64,000 bases of DNA from an uncultured Oscillibacter sp. (GCF_900546705.1 NZ_URDP01000003.1:1-64000); one strand, 5' to 3'. Positions 7,383 through 16,439 are shown, numbered from the stretch's first letter. Notes: generated from the letters alone by a model not told the origin. Program-made: numbers and translations.

Positions 7383-8183
7383 ATGAAAATCATTGTTTGT
7401 GTCAAGCAGGTCCCCGATACCTCTGGTAAGGTGGCCGTGAATCCCGATGGTACTCTGAACCGCGCCTCCATGGCTACCATCACCAACCCCGATGACCTGA
7501 ACGCCGTCGAGGCCGCTCTGACCCTGAAGGAGCAGACCGGCGCCGAGGTCGTGGTCGTCTCCATGGGGCCCCCTCCTGCCGAGGGTATGCTGCGCGAGGT
7601 CATTGCCCGCGGCGCTGACCGTGCCGTTCTGGTCTCTGCCCGTGAGTTTGGTGGTTCCGATACCTATGCTACCTCTCAGATCCTGGCTGCCGCCATCAAC
7701 AAGATCGGCGTGGGCGAGGAGGACATCGTGATGTGCGGCCGTCAGGCTATCGACGGCGACACCGCTCAGGTTGGTCCCCAGATCGCTGAGAAGCTGGGCC
7801 TGCCCCAGGTCTCCTATGCTGCTGAGATCACTAAGGAGGGCCGTACCCTCACCATCAAGCGTATGCTGGAGGACGGCTACATGACCATCAAGGTCAACAC
7901 CCCCTGCCTGATCACCTGCATCAAGGAGCTGAACGCTCCCCGTTACATGAGCGTGGGCGGCATCTTCGAGTGCTATGAGAAGCCCTATGAGGTCTTTGAT
8001 TACAACACCCTGAAGGACGATCCCCTGATCGACTCCACCACCATTGGTCTGAAGGGCTCCCCCACCAACATCTTTAAGTCCTTCACGCCTCCCCAGAAGG
8101 GTGCCGGCATGATGCTGGAAGGCGCCGACAAAGACACCTGCGACAAGCTGGCCGGCATTCTGGCTGCCAAGCATTTGATCTGA
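7383..8183 (+). CDS. etfB: Electron transfer flavoprotein beta subunit
   Basis: A 266-aa EtfB, starting MKIIVCVKQVPDTSGK as most clostridial members do. An ATG at 7377 is only three bases from the GGAGG at 7369-7373, so the ATG at 7383 (nine bases away) is preferred. With EtfA it forms the cytoplasmic flavoprotein that passes electrons to or from butyryl-CoA dehydrogenase. In anaerobes the complex can bifurcate electrons from NADH to crotonyl-CoA and ferredoxin. The conserved MCGRQAIDGDTAQVGPQIAE nucleotide-site segment is present. Codons shift toward CGT, GCT and GGT, as expected for a highly expressed gene. Confidence 0.93.
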   Translation: MKIIVCVKQVPDTSGKVAVNPDGTLNRASMATITNPDDLNAVEAALTLKEQTGAEVVVVSMGPPPAEGMLREVIARGADRAVLVSAREFGGSDTYATSQILAAAINKIGVGEEDIVMCGRQAIDGDTAQVGPQIAEKLGLPQVSYAAEITKEGRTLTIKRMLEDGYMTIKVNTPCLITCIKELNAPRYMSVGGIFECYEKPYEVFDYNTLKDDPLIDSTTIGLKGSPTNIFKSFTPPQKGAGMMLEGADKDTCDKLAGILAAKHLI

Positions 8184-8204
8184 TAGAAGGGAGAACGGAA
8201 GAAT

Positions 8205-9317
8205 ATGTCTACTTTTAACAGTGCTGATATCGCTGCCTTCAACGGCGGTGTGTGGGTATTCTGCGAGCAGCGTCAGGGCACCATGATGCCCACCTCCTTC
8301 GAGCTGATCTCCGAGGGCCGCAAGCTGGCCGACGAGCTGGGGACTAAGCTGTACGGTATCCTGCTGGGCCACAACATTGAGGGCATCGCCAAGGAGCTGG
8401 GCGGCTACGGTGCTGACGGCGTGTACGTCTGCGACCACCCCCTGCTGGAGAACTACACCACCGACGGTTACACCAAGGTGATCTGCGACACCGTCATGGA
8501 GTACAAGCCTGAGGTCATGCTGATTGGCGCCACCAACATCGGCCGCGATCTGGGCCCCCGCTGTGCTGCCCGTCTGCACACCGGTCTGTGCGCTGACTGT
8601 ACTCATCTGGACATCGATGTGCCCAAGTACAAGCAGTTCCTGCGTGAGTCCTCCACTCTGGCCCCCGCAATGATCGACGGGATCCCCGAGGAGGACCGCA
8701 ACCTGAAGATGACCCGTCCCGCTTTCGGCGGCCATCTGATGGCTACCATCATCTGCCCCCGCTTCCGTCCCGCCATGGCCACTGTGCGCCCCGGCGTGAT
8801 GAAGAAGGCTGAGTTCGATCAGGCCAAGGCTGACGCCTGCGAGCTGATCAAGCCCACCATCGCGCTGACTGAGAACGACATGGAGACCCAGGTGGTCGAG
8901 GTCGTCAAGGCCGCCAAGAAGCTGGTCGATCTGATTGGCGCTGACGTGGTCGTCTCTGTGGGCCGTGGCATCTCCAAGGATGTCCAGGGCGGCATCAAGC
9001 TGGCTGAGGAGCTGGCTGCTGAGCTGGGCGGCGTCGTTGGCGGTTCCCGTGCCACCATCGACTCTGGCTGGCTGTCCGCCGACCATCAGGTTGGTCAGAC
9101 CGGCAAGACCGTTCACCCCAAGATCTATGTTGCTCTGGGCATCTCCGGCGCCATCCAGCACAAGGCTGGCATGCAGGATTCTGAGTGCATCATCGCGGTG
9201 AACAAGAGCGAGACCGCTCCCATCTTCGAGATCGCCGACTACGGCATCTGCGGCGACCTGTTCAAGGTCACCCCGCTGCTGATCGAGGCGGTGCGCGCCG
9301 CCAAGGCTGCGAAGTAA
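8205..9317 (+). CDS. etfA: Electron transfer flavoprotein alpha subunit
   Basis: A 370-aa EtfA. The C-terminal FAD domain carries VSVGRGISKD, GGSRATIDSGW, DHQVGQTGKTV and PKIYVALGISGAIQH, all standard FAD-site motifs. The N-terminal domain pairs with EtfB. No ferredoxin-like extension is present, so it is the ordinary form. It follows etfB by 21 bases with a GGGAGA site and is closed by a strong terminator. Expected role: electron carrier for the butyrate-forming acyl-CoA dehydrogenase. Confidence 0.94.
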   Translation: MSTFNSADIAAFNGGVWVFCEQRQGTMMPTSFELISEGRKLADELGTKLYGILLGHNIEGIAKELGGYGADGVYVCDHPLLENYTTDGYTKVICDTVMEYKPEVMLIGATNIGRDLGPRCAARLHTGLCADCTHLDIDVPKYKQFLRESSTLAPAMIDGIPEEDRNLKMTRPAFGGHLMATIICPRFRPAMATVRPGVMKKAEFDQAKADACELIKPTIALTENDMETQVVEVVKAAKKLVDLIGADVVVSVGRGISKDVQGGIKLAEELAAELGGVVGGSRATIDSGWLSADHQVGQTGKTVHPKIYVALGISGAIQHKAGMQDSECIIAVNKSETAPIFEIADYGICGDLFKVTPLLIEAVRAAKAAK

Positions 9318-9330
9318 GATTCGCATTGAA

Positions 9331-9364
9331 AAAGACTCCATCCGAGAGGATGGAGTCTTTTTTT
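9331..9364 (+). terminator. Terminator of the etf operon
   Basis: Perfect stem AAAGACTCCATCC / GGATGGAGTCTTT with a GAGA loop, followed by more T residues. Confidence 0.9.
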
Positions 9365-9402
9365 GCGCAATTTGAAGAAAAACTATGTAAAGCTATATTA
9401 CA

Positions 9403-9945
9403 TTACATGATTGTAAGCAGAAGGTCTGCCAGGAATACAACCCCGGTAATCCCTGCGACCCAGGCCCTGCTGCGAAGAGAGAGAAGGCCGACAGCCCGTT
9501 CAAAAAGGGGCTGAAGCAGGAAGAGGAAAAATACGCCGCCCAGGCCGAAGCGAACGGAGGGGGAGAGGGCAATCCGTCCCTGGAAGTTGACGGCGTAGTC
9601 CACATAGGTCTGCCAGGGCCAGCTTCCGGTCAGCCATTCCAGCAGATAACTGGTGATCAGTTCAATTCCCGTTGCCACTGCCATACATCCGAGAAAAATC
9701 AAAAGTGGTTTTAAAATCCGCAGCCACCGGGGGCGCTTCAGGGCCATGAGACGGTGGAAGCAAAGCAGAAATGCCAGAGCTCCCACGCCGTAGACGGGAC
9801 AGTAGGGGCCATGGAGTACGCCACGATCCGAGTAGCCCCAGCGATAGACTATTACCTCCAGAAACACCTCATAAACCCAACCGATGATGGAATAGAGCAT
9901 AAAATAGAGGAACCATGCCTCCAGCGTCTGCAATCGTCGTTTCAT
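9403..9945 (-). CDS. Putative CmpB-type (PF06541) membrane protein
   Basis: A 180-aa membrane protein with about five hydrophobic segments. The opening FLYFMLYSIIGWVYEVFLE and the following RGVLHGPYCPVYGVGAL match the family annotated as ABC_trans_CmpB or putative ABC transporter permease. That label is uncertain, because family members usually lack an ATPase partner, as here. The ATG at 9945 is chosen because GAGG lies five bases upstream; an in-frame GTG lies two codons earlier. Its promoter at 9973-10001 diverges from mrnC. Confidence 0.65.
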   Translation of the reverse strand: MKRRLQTLEAWFLYFMLYSIIGWVYEVFLEVIVYRWGYSDRGVLHGPYCPVYGVGALAFLLCFHRLMALKRPRWLRILKPLLIFLGCMAVATGIELITSYLLEWLTGSWPWQTYVDYAVNFQGRIALSPSVRFGLGGVFFLFLLQPLFERAVGLLSLRSRAWVAGITGVVFLADLLLTIM

Positions 9946-9972
9946 AGGCACCTCACACAGCTGTTTTTCTTC

Positions 9973-10001
9973 ATCATAACATGGAGAGCACAGTCAGGCA
10001 A
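9973..10001 (-). promoter_or_regulatory. Promoter of the CmpB-like gene
   Basis: Minus strand: -35 TTGCCT (9996-10001), 17-base spacer, -10 TATGAT (9973-9978). Confidence 0.55.
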
Positions 10002-10011
10002 GGGGACATGA

Positions 10012-10040
10012 GTGACAAGCGGAGGAATGTGTGGTATACT
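10012..10040 (+). promoter_or_regulatory. Promoter of the mrnC-rqcH operon
   Basis: -35 GTGACA (10012-10017), 17-base spacer, -10 TATACT (10035-10040). A small hairpin (CACAGGC...GCCTGTG, about 10053-10078) lies in the leader. Confidence 0.5.
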
Positions 10041-10097
10041 ACCGCTGTATGACACAGGCGGCCGTTTGACAGCCTGTGCGGGCAAAAGGAGAAACAT

Positions 10098-10499
10098 ATG
10101 GAGAACTACTTTGAAAACGCGATGACCGCCGATCAGCTGCGTGCGATCAGCTCCATCGGCCTTGCGCATATGGGGGACGCAGTGTTTGAGATTCTGGTGC
10201 GGACCTGGCTGTGTACCCATGGCAAGGCTACCGGCAAGGGACTGCACCAGGCAACTGTGGCACTGGTGCGGGCGGAGAGTCAGGCGGAAAAAGCCCAGCG
10301 CATTCTGCCCATGCTGACGGAGGAGGAACTGGCAGTATTCAAGCGGGGCCGGAACGCGCAGGTGCACTCGGTGCCGCCTCACGCCAGCCGCGCACAGTAC
10401 GGGGAGGCTACCGCGCTGGAAGCTACGCTGGGATGGCTGTGGCTTCAGGGCCGTACTGAGCGGATCAATGAACTGTTCTGCACGATGATGGAGGAATGA
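10098..10499 (+). CDS. mrnC: Mini-ribonuclease 3
   Basis: A 133-aa RNase III-like catalytic domain without a double-stranded-RNA-binding domain, the Mini-III form. The signature is near residue 20-30 (IGLAHMGDAVFEILVR), with its catalytic Asp and the following basic segment. In B. subtilis the enzyme matures 23S rRNA ends. In many Clostridia mrnC lies beside cysS; here it is instead coupled to rqcH, with the stop overlapping the start region of the next frame. Start ATG with AAAGGAGA upstream. Confidence 0.88.
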   Translation: MENYFENAMTADQLRAISSIGLAHMGDAVFEILVRTWLCTHGKATGKGLHQATVALVRAESQAEKAQRILPMLTEEELAVFKRGRNAQVHSVPPHASRAQYGEATALEATLGWLWLQGRTERINELFCTMMEE

Positions 10500-10501
10500 C
10501 C

Positions 10502-12253
10502 ATGGCACTGGATGCCGTATGTTTACAGGCTGTTTTGGAGGAGCTGCGGCCGCAGCTGCTGGGGCTGCGTATTGATAAGGTGCAGCAGCCTGCCCGGGAT
10601 CAGGTGATTTTGCTGCTGCGGGGAAACCGGCGGCTGCTGCTCAACGCGGGGGCCAACGCGCCCCGAATCCAGCTGACGGAGCTGACCCGGGACAATCCGG
10701 CGGAGCCGCCTATGTTCTGCATGCTGCTGCGCAAGCACCTGGTGGGGGCGCGGGTGGCGGCGCTGACCCAGCCGCCGCTGGAGCGTCTGGTCCGGCTGGA
10801 GCTGGATATTACGGACGACTTTGGCCGTCCGGGCCGTCGGACACTGGTACTGGAGGCCATGGGCCGCCGCTCCAATTTGATTTTGCTGGATGAGGAAGGG
10901 CGGATCATCGACTGTCTGCGCCGGGTGGATGCGGAGATGTCCGCTGCTCGACAGGTGCTGCCGGGACTGTATTATCAGATGCCGGAGAGTACCGGGCGAT
11001 TGCCGGTGGTAGAGGAGACGGAGGAGGGCTTTTTGGAGAAGCTCTCTTCGGCGGACTGCGAGCGGGCAGCGGACAAGTTTTTGCTGGATCAGTATTTCGG
11101 ACTCTCGCCGCTGATGGCCCGGGAGGTGGTATTCACCGCTACCGGGGAGACAGATCGGCGCCTGTTTGAGATGGATGCAGGTGCACGAACTGCCTTGTGG
11201 TCGGCAATGGCTTCTTATATCGAGGCAATCAAGGAAAACCACTTCACACCATATTGCCTGCGGCAAAACGGGCGTCCCATGGAGATTGCCTGCGTTCCCA
11301 TCCGCCAATACGGCAGTGCGGTGGAGCTGGAGCGGTACGAGAACTTCAGCACCCTCTTGGATGCCTTCTACGAAACCAGGGAGCGCATGGAGCGTACCCG
11401 CCAGCGGGGGGCGGAGCTGATTCGGGCCGCTACCACGGCCCGGGATCGGCTGCGCCGGAAGCTGGCCATCCAGGAAAAGGACTATGAGGCCACGCAGAAG
11501 CGGCAGCAGCTGCGGATCTGCGGGGATCTGATTACGGCCAACCTCTACCGGATGGAGCGGGGGCAGAGCCGGTTGGAGTGTGAAAATTACTATGACCCTG
11601 CCGGCGGGACAGTCACGATCTCTCTGGACCCGCTGCTTAACCCCCAGCAGAACGCGGCCAAATACTACAAGAAATATACCAAAGCCAAGACCGCGGAGCG
11701 GTATCTCCGGGAGCAGATGGCCATTGCCCGCCGGGATCTGGAGTACTTGGAGAGCGTGCTGGAGGAGATCGCCGAGGCGGAGACGGAGCAGGATTTCCTG
11801 GACATTCGGGATGAACTGCGCCAGGCAGGGTTTCTCCGCAGCCAGGGAAAGGGGAAAAAAGAGCTCAAGCGGGCAGCAAAGCCCCGGGAATTCCGGACCA
11901 GTTCCGGCTTCCGGGTCCTGGTGGGCCGGAACAACCGGCAAAACGACAAGCTGACTCTTAAGGATGTGGACCATCGGGACTTGTGGCTGCATACGCAGAA
12001 AATCCACGGTTCCCATGTGATTGTCTGCACCGGCGGCGCGGAAGTGGATGAGCAGACGCTGCTGGAGGCGGCGCAGCTGGCTGCCTACTATTCCCAGGCC
12101 AGGGAGAGCAGCAACGTCCCGGTGGACTACACAGCGGTGAAATATGTCAAGAAGCCCGCCGGCGGACGGCCGGGTATGGTCATTTATACCACCTGTCATA
12201 CGGTATACGTGACGCCGGATGCAGCTCTGGTGAAACGCCTGCAGGTACGCTGA
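10502..12253 (+). CDS. rqcH: Ribosome quality control factor RqcH (NFACT family; FbpA-like)
   Basis: A 583-aa NFACT protein. NFACT-N covers about residues 1-200 (VLEAMGRRSNLILLD is typical). It is followed by a helical coiled-coil region (about 270-430) and an NFACT-R domain (about 445-560, RDLWLHTQKIHGSHVIV). In B. subtilis RqcH binds stalled 50S subunits and adds alanine tails that mark the nascent chain for decay. Older annotation calls the family fibronectin-binding protein. The ATG at 10502 has GGAGG seven bases upstream; an ATG at 10496 is too close. Terminator follows. Confidence 0.9.
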   Translation: MALDAVCLQAVLEELRPQLLGLRIDKVQQPARDQVILLLRGNRRLLLNAGANAPRIQLTELTRDNPAEPPMFCMLLRKHLVGARVAALTQPPLERLVRLELDITDDFGRPGRRTLVLEAMGRRSNLILLDEEGRIIDCLRRVDAEMSAARQVLPGLYYQMPESTGRLPVVEETEEGFLEKLSSADCERAADKFLLDQYFGLSPLMAREVVFTATGETDRRLFEMDAGARTALWSAMASYIEAIKENHFTPYCLRQNGRPMEIACVPIRQYGSAVELERYENFSTLLDAFYETRERMERTRQRGAELIRAATTARDRLRRKLAIQEKDYEATQKRQQLRICGDLITANLYRMERGQSRLECENYYDPAGGTVTISLDPLLNPQQNAAKYYKKYTKAKTAERYLREQMAIARRDLEYLESVLEEIAEAETEQDFLDIRDELRQAGFLRSQGKGKKELKRAAKPREFRTSSGFRVLVGRNNRQNDKLTLKDVDHRDLWLHTQKIHGSHVIVCTGGAEVDEQTLLEAAQLAAYYSQARESSNVPVDYTAVKYVKKPAGGRPGMVIYTTCHTVYVTPDAALVKRLQVR

Positions 12254-12262
12254 AAATGAGGA

Positions 12263-12299
12263 GAGCACGGCTGCTGGTTACCAACAGCCGTGCTCTTTT
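12263..12299 (+). terminator. Terminator of mrnC-rqcH
   Basis: Perfect stem GAGCACGGCTG / CAGCCGTGCTC with an 11-base loop, followed by T4. Confidence 0.8.
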
Positions 12300-12342
12300 C
12301 ATATTGCCAAAAAAACCGTTATTTCTTTGTGAAAAACGCCAA

Positions 12343-12370
12343 TTGTAAACCGCGACAGAAGCGGTAAAAT
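12343..12370 (+). promoter_or_regulatory. Promoter of the antiporter gene
   Basis: -35 TTGTAA (12343-12348), 16-base spacer, -10 TAAAAT (12365-12370), about 70 bases before the start codon. Confidence 0.5.
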
Positions 12371-12438
12371 GAATACTCCACCAAATACAAACGTTTGCGA
12401 GCTATGGAAACTTTGTGAAGAGGGAAGGGTATTTACCG

Positions 12439-13725
12439 ATGTCGTATCACTTTTTGCTGGATCTGGCGCTGATTCTGCTGAGCACCAAGCTGCTGGGGCT
12501 GGTTACCCGGAGATTTCAAATGCCTCAGGTGGTCGGGTCCCTGCTGGCAGGACTGCTGCTGGGACCATCCATGCTGAATGTGCTGCAGGAGACGGAATTT
12601 CTGGACCAGATCTCTGAGTTGGGCGTCATTGTAATTTTGTTTACGGCCGGCCTGGGCACCAATATCCAGGAGCTGAAGGAGTCTGGAAAGGCCGGCTTCC
12701 TGGTGGCACTTCTGGGTGTGCTGGCGCCGCTGGCCATGGGCACAGGCCTTGCGCTGGGCGCGGAGCGGCTGGGGATGATTCCCTCCGGCGGCTGGCTGGA
12801 GGCTGTGTTTGTAGGTACCATTTTTACGGCGACCTCCGTGAGCATCACCGTGGAGACGTTGCGGGAACTGGGAAAGCTCAATACCCGTGTGGGAAATACA
12901 ATTCTGGCTGCGGCGCTCATTGACGATGTGCTGGGACTGGTGGTGCTGACGATTGTCAGCGGCCTGGGCGGCGGTGCGTCGGCCAGCGTGGCGGTGGTGC
13001 TGGGAAAAATTGTGCTGTTCTTTGTGTTTGCCTGTGCGGCAGGGTACTGCGCCACCAAGGTGTTTAGCTGGATGATGGTCCGGGCGGACGGACATAACCG
13101 CCGGCGCTTTACCGTGCTGTCCTTTGTGCTGTGTTTGCTGATGGCTTACTGCGCCGAGGCGTTTTTCGGCGTGGCGGACATCATCGGCGCCTATGTGGCG
13201 GGCCTGGCCATTTCCAGTACGCCAAAGGCCGCCTATATCCAGTCTAAGTTTGAGCCTGTGAGCTATCTGCTGCTGACGCCGGTGTTTTTCGCCAGTGTGG
13301 GCATCAGCGCAGATGTGCGGGGACTCAATCGCTCCGTCGTGGTGTTCACCCTGCTTTTGCTGCTGATGGCGGTTTTGTCCAAGCTGATCGGCTGCGGCCT
13401 GGGCGCGAAGCTGTGCGGCTTTTCCGGCAAGGAGAGTCTGCAGGTAGGCCTGGGCATGGCCTGCCGGGGTGAGGTGGCCCTGATCGTAGCCAACCGGGGC
13501 CTGGAGATGGGGGTCCTCAGCCAGACAATTCTGACGCCGGTTATTATCACGGTCGTGTGCTGCTCCATTCTGACGCCTGTGACGCTGAAGCTGGCCTACC
13601 GGGGCGAGGGCGACGGAAAGCTGGAGGAGAGCGGCCTGACAGACCGTGTGGTTCAGGCAGATCAGCTGGATATTCTGTCGGATGAGCTGCTGGAGCGGGA
13701 CCAGGAGCTGAGAAAACGGAAGTGA
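12439..13725 (+). CDS. Cation/proton antiporter, CPA2 (KefB/NapA-like) family
   Basis: A 428-aa integral membrane protein with 11-13 hydrophobic segments. The CPA2 core is visible: VVGSLLAGLLLGPSML near the N-terminus, TAGLGTNIQELK, and the ion-site segment AALIDDVLGLVVLTIV with paired aspartates near residue 160. No RCK/TrkA-N domain follows, only about 35 soluble residues. Family members exchange Na+ or K+ for H+ across the cytoplasmic membrane; the ion cannot be told here. The ATG at 12439 is preferred to an in-frame GTG at 12415 because a GGGAAGGG site precedes it. Confidence 0.85.
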   Translation: MSYHFLLDLALILLSTKLLGLVTRRFQMPQVVGSLLAGLLLGPSMLNVLQETEFLDQISELGVIVILFTAGLGTNIQELKESGKAGFLVALLGVLAPLAMGTGLALGAERLGMIPSGGWLEAVFVGTIFTATSVSITVETLRELGKLNTRVGNTILAAALIDDVLGLVVLTIVSGLGGGASASVAVVLGKIVLFFVFACAAGYCATKVFSWMMVRADGHNRRRFTVLSFVLCLLMAYCAEAFFGVADIIGAYVAGLAISSTPKAAYIQSKFEPVSYLLLTPVFFASVGISADVRGLNRSVVVFTLLLLLMAVLSKLIGCGLGAKLCGFSGKESLQVGLGMACRGEVALIVANRGLEMGVLSQTILTPVIITVVCCSILTPVTLKLAYRGEGDGKLEESGLTDRVVQADQLDILSDELLERDQELRKRK

Positions 13726-13730
13726 GGCAG

Positions 13731-13762
13731 AAAAAAGGACGCCGGAAAGGCGTCCTTTTTTT
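13731..13762. terminator. Bidirectional terminator between the antiporter and the DUF378 gene
   Basis: Stem AAAAAAGGACGCC / GGCGTCCTTTTTT with a GGAAA loop; A-rich on the left and T-rich on the right. Confidence 0.9.
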
Positions 13763-13770
13763 CATCTGAT

Positions 13771-13995
13771 TCAGGCGGTGTGGGGCGCGTGCCCGTTGGT
13801 CTCCTCGCCGTTCCGGAAGAGCAGCGTGATGCACCAGATGCCGGCAAGCCCCACCAGCGCATAGATTATCCGGGAGAGCACAGACAGCTGGCCGCCACAG
13901 AAAAATGCCACTGTGTCAAAGCCGAACAGGCCGATGCCGCCCCAGTTGAGGGCGCCGATAATCGCCAGGGTCAGCGCCAGTTTATCCAAAAACAT
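13771..13995 (-). CDS. DUF378 small membrane protein (YuzA-like)
   Basis: A 74-aa protein with two membrane segments. The N-terminus LALTLAIIGALNWGGIGLFGFD is the DUF378 signature. Function unknown; the family is widespread in Firmicutes. The ATG at 13995 has GGAGG seven bases upstream on the minus strand; an in-frame TTG two codons earlier is a worse fit. Monocistronic, converging on the antiporter terminator. Confidence 0.82.
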   Translation of the reverse strand: MFLDKLALTLAIIGALNWGGIGLFGFDTVAFFCGGQLSVLSRIIYALVGLAGIWCITLLFRNGEETNGHAPHTA

Positions 13996-14072
13996 TTTCA
14001 AACCTCCAGTCTGCCCCGCGGCAGGAATTTGAGCTTAGGATGGCCTGCGGTACAAAAAAATATACATGCGGA

Positions 14073-14101
14073 TTGCACTGGTGGGATTTGTAGCGTATAA
14101 T
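14073..14101 (+). promoter_or_regulatory. Promoter of thrH-DUF1015
   Basis: -35 TTGCAC (14073-14078), 17-base spacer, -10 TATAAT (14096-14101), 38 bases before the start. Confidence 0.65.
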
Positions 14102-14139
14102 GAAAAAACATTGAATTGCAGAAAAAGGGAGGATTGGGT

Positions 14140-14739
14140 ATGAACATTGTCTGCCTGGATATGGAGGGCGTGCTGGTGCCGGAGATCTGGATTGCTTTTG
14201 CAGAGGCAAGCGGAATTCCCGCACTCAAGCGAACTACCCGGGACGAGCCGGACTATGACAAGCTGATGCGCTGGCGGCTGGGAATTTTAAAGGAACACGG
14301 TCTGGGCCTGCGGGAGATCCAGCGGACCATTTCCACCATTGACCCGCTGCCCGGCGCCAGGGAATTTTTGGATGCGCTGCGCCGCAGGACTCAGGTGGTC
14401 ATCCTCAGCGATACCTTTGAGGAATTTGCCATGCCGCTGATGGAGAAGCTGGGCTGGCCCACCATCTTCTGCAACAGCCTGGTAGTTGCGCCGGACGGAG
14501 AGATCACGGATTTCAAGATGCGCTGTGCCCAGTCCAAGCTCACCACGGTAAAGGCGCTGCAGTCCATGGGCTATGATACCATTGCCAGTGGAGACAGCTA
14601 CAATGACCTGGGTATGATTCAGGCCAGCAAGGCGGGATTCTTGTTCCGTACCACGGAGTCTATCAAAGCCGCCCATCCGGAGATCCCCGCCTGCGAGACC
14701 TTTGACCAGTTGCTCCATGCCATTTGCGGGGCGCTGTAA
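14140..14739 (+). CDS. thrH: ThrH-type phosphoserine phosphatase / homoserine phosphotransferase
   Basis: A 199-aa HAD enzyme of the ThrH branch. Motif I is DMEGVLVPEIW (residues 7-17), motif II ILSDTFEEF, and motif IV GDSYNDLGMI. The EGVLVPE form of motif I separates ThrH from ordinary SerB. In Pseudomonas ThrH dephosphorylates phosphoserine and can transfer the phosphate to homoserine, so it may serve serine or threonine synthesis. ATG at 14140 follows GGGAGG. The next gene starts 27 bases downstream and is probably co-transcribed. Confidence 0.88.
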   Translation: MNIVCLDMEGVLVPEIWIAFAEASGIPALKRTTRDEPDYDKLMRWRLGILKEHGLGLREIQRTISTIDPLPGAREFLDALRRRTQVVILSDTFEEFAMPLMEKLGWPTIFCNSLVVAPDGEITDFKMRCAQSKLTTVKALQSMGYDTIASGDSYNDLGMIQASKAGFLFRTTESIKAAHPEIPACETFDQLLHAICGAL

Positions 14740-14766
14740 GCAGTAAAAACGAAAAGAGGAAGTATC

Positions 14767-16041
14767 ATGACAAGGGAATTGTTCGACGCTGTGGGCTTTT
14801 ACCCGGCGGATATTCTGGTGCCCAAGGCGGCGGACATGACGCGGTGGGCGGTTATTGCCTGTGACCAATTTACCTCCCAGCCGGAGTACTGGCAGGCGGT
14901 GGAGGAGGCGGTGGGAGACGCGCCCTCCGCCTTGCATTTGATTCTCCCGGAGGCCTATCTGGAAAAGGCGGATGTGGCGGATCGGGTTGGGGCCATTCAC
15001 GGGGCCATGCAGGCGTATGTGGACCAGGGACTGTTCCGCACGCTGCCTGATTCCATGATTTACGTGCGACGTACCCAGTCCAACGGCCGTGTCCGGCAGG
15101 GGCTCGTGGGTATGGTGGATCTGGAGCGGTATGATTTTACGCCCGGCTCCGGCGCCCTGATTCGGGCCACGGAGGGGACTGTGCTCTCCCGGATTCCGCC
15201 CCGGATGGCGGTGCGACGGGGCGCACCGCTGGAGCTGCCCCATGTGATGCTGCTGATCGATGACCCGGAGCGCACGGTGATCGAGCCGCTGGCAGAGGAC
15301 GCGGAGATGGAATTGGTTTACGACTTCGACCTGATGCAGGGGGGAGGCCATCTGACCGGCCGGCGTCTGACACAAGGCCAGATGGACAAGGCGGCTCGGG
15401 CTCTGGGCAGATTGTGTGCCCCGCAGACTATGGAGCGGCGGTACGGCCGGCATGTGGATGCGCCCCTGCTGTTTGCGGTGGGAGACGGAAACCACTCCCT
15501 TGCGGCGGCAAAGGCCTGTTACGAGGAGAAGAAGGCGTCCGCACCCGCCGGAGCGGTACTGCCGGAGCGGTATGCCCTGGTGGAGGTGGTTAACTGCCAC
15601 GATGACGCCCTGGAGTTTGAACCCATCCACCGTTGTCTGTTCGGCGTGGAGCCGGAGGCGGTGCTCTCCGCTTTGCGGGCGTACTATCCTGACACCCACG
15701 ACGGAACAGGGGAGGGGCACACGTTCTCCTTTGCATGGGCTGGGGGCAGCGGGGAAATCACGGTGCCGCATCCGGCAGCACAGTTGGCGGTGGGAACACT
15801 GCAGACGTTCCTGGACGACTATCTGTCATCCCACCCGGGACGGCTGGACTATATCCACGGCCAGGAGGCGGCGCGGAATCTGGGCCGGGAGCCGGGAAAT
15901 CTGGCATTCTGCCTGCCTGTGATCGGGAAGGAGCAGTTGTTCCCCACCGTGATGGCGGATGGTGTGCTGCCCCGGAAGGCATTTTCCATGGGAGACGCCC
16001 GGGACAAGCGGTATTACGTAGAGGCGCGGCGTCTGGGCTGA
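14767..16041 (+). CDS. DUF1015 family protein
   Basis: A 424-aa protein of the DUF1015 family, which is widespread and has no agreed function. Typical elements are VPKAADMTRWAVIACDQFTS near the N-terminus, VRRTQSNGRVRQGLVGMVDL, and LLFAVGDGNHSLAAAKACYE in the middle, with a GDGNHS motif suggesting a nucleotide or phosphate site. It is often found near serine metabolism genes in Clostridia, and here it follows thrH in the same transcript. A link to serine is therefore an inference from context only. Terminator at 16046. Confidence 0.8.
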   Translation: MTRELFDAVGFYPADILVPKAADMTRWAVIACDQFTSQPEYWQAVEEAVGDAPSALHLILPEAYLEKADVADRVGAIHGAMQAYVDQGLFRTLPDSMIYVRRTQSNGRVRQGLVGMVDLERYDFTPGSGALIRATEGTVLSRIPPRMAVRRGAPLELPHVMLLIDDPERTVIEPLAEDAEMELVYDFDLMQGGGHLTGRRLTQGQMDKAARALGRLCAPQTMERRYGRHVDAPLLFAVGDGNHSLAAAKACYEEKKASAPAGAVLPERYALVEVVNCHDDALEFEPIHRCLFGVEPEAVLSALRAYYPDTHDGTGEGHTFSFAWAGGSGEITVPHPAAQLAVGTLQTFLDDYLSSHPGRLDYIHGQEAARNLGREPGNLAFCLPVIGKEQLFPTVMADGVLPRKAFSMGDARDKRYYVEARRLG

Positions 16042-16045
16042 GCCG

Positions 16046-16084
16046 GAGCGAATCACAAATTTTGTGATTCGCTCTTTCTTTTTT
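16046..16084 (+). terminator. Terminator of thrH-DUF1015
   Basis: Perfect palindromic stem GAGCGAATCACAAA with its complement, followed by TTTCTTTTTT. Confidence 0.9.
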
Positions 16085-16178
16085 GAACGGGAAGTGCTAC
16101 AATTATACCAAGAAGAAACGAGCTTTGGCCAAGTGGGTTTGGCGAAAACGCCGAACAGGAGGAGAGAGGAGGCTCCTT

Positions 16179-16334
16179 ATGGTACAGCTGCTGCAAGAGG
16201 CGTTTTACCTGGGCGGAAGTGTGGCGCTGGTGTGGCTGGTGCTGCTGCCCGCTGTGATTTTGCTGGTGGTCAGTGCGGTGTACATTCTGGCGGAGACGTT
16301 TCACAATTACTGGAAGCGGCGGGGATGGTTCTGA
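16179..16334 (+). CDS. Small single-pass membrane protein, 51 aa
   Basis: A 51-aa frame with one long hydrophobic stretch (about residues 12-38) and a basic end (YWKRRGW). GGAGG lies six bases before the ATG. It is a free-standing unit between two terminators, with a possible extended -10 (TGCTACAAT, about 16096-16104). The ribosome site and isolated transcription unit support a real gene. No family recognised. Confidence 0.6.
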   Translation: MVQLLQEAFYLGGSVALVWLVLLPAVILLVVSAVYILAETFHNYWKRRGWF

Positions 16335-16347
16335 TTCCCGCTGAAAC

Positions 16348-16381
16348 GGGGCTTCGGTGAAATCCGAAGCCCCTCTTTTTT
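16348..16381 (+). terminator. Terminator after the 51-aa membrane protein
   Basis: Stem GGGGCTTCGG / CCGAAGCCCC with a six-base loop, followed by T6-7. Confidence 0.88.
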
Positions 16382-16439
16382 CCCGGGGCCGGGTGTGGTA
16401 TACTGAGACAAATGACAGCCGGGCAGTCCCGGAGAGAGG

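Noticed and set aside
6819..9341. A very long open frame on the minus strand opposite etfB-etfA
   Set aside because: It mirrors the strongly biased codons of the plus-strand etf genes, has no ribosome site and matches no family.
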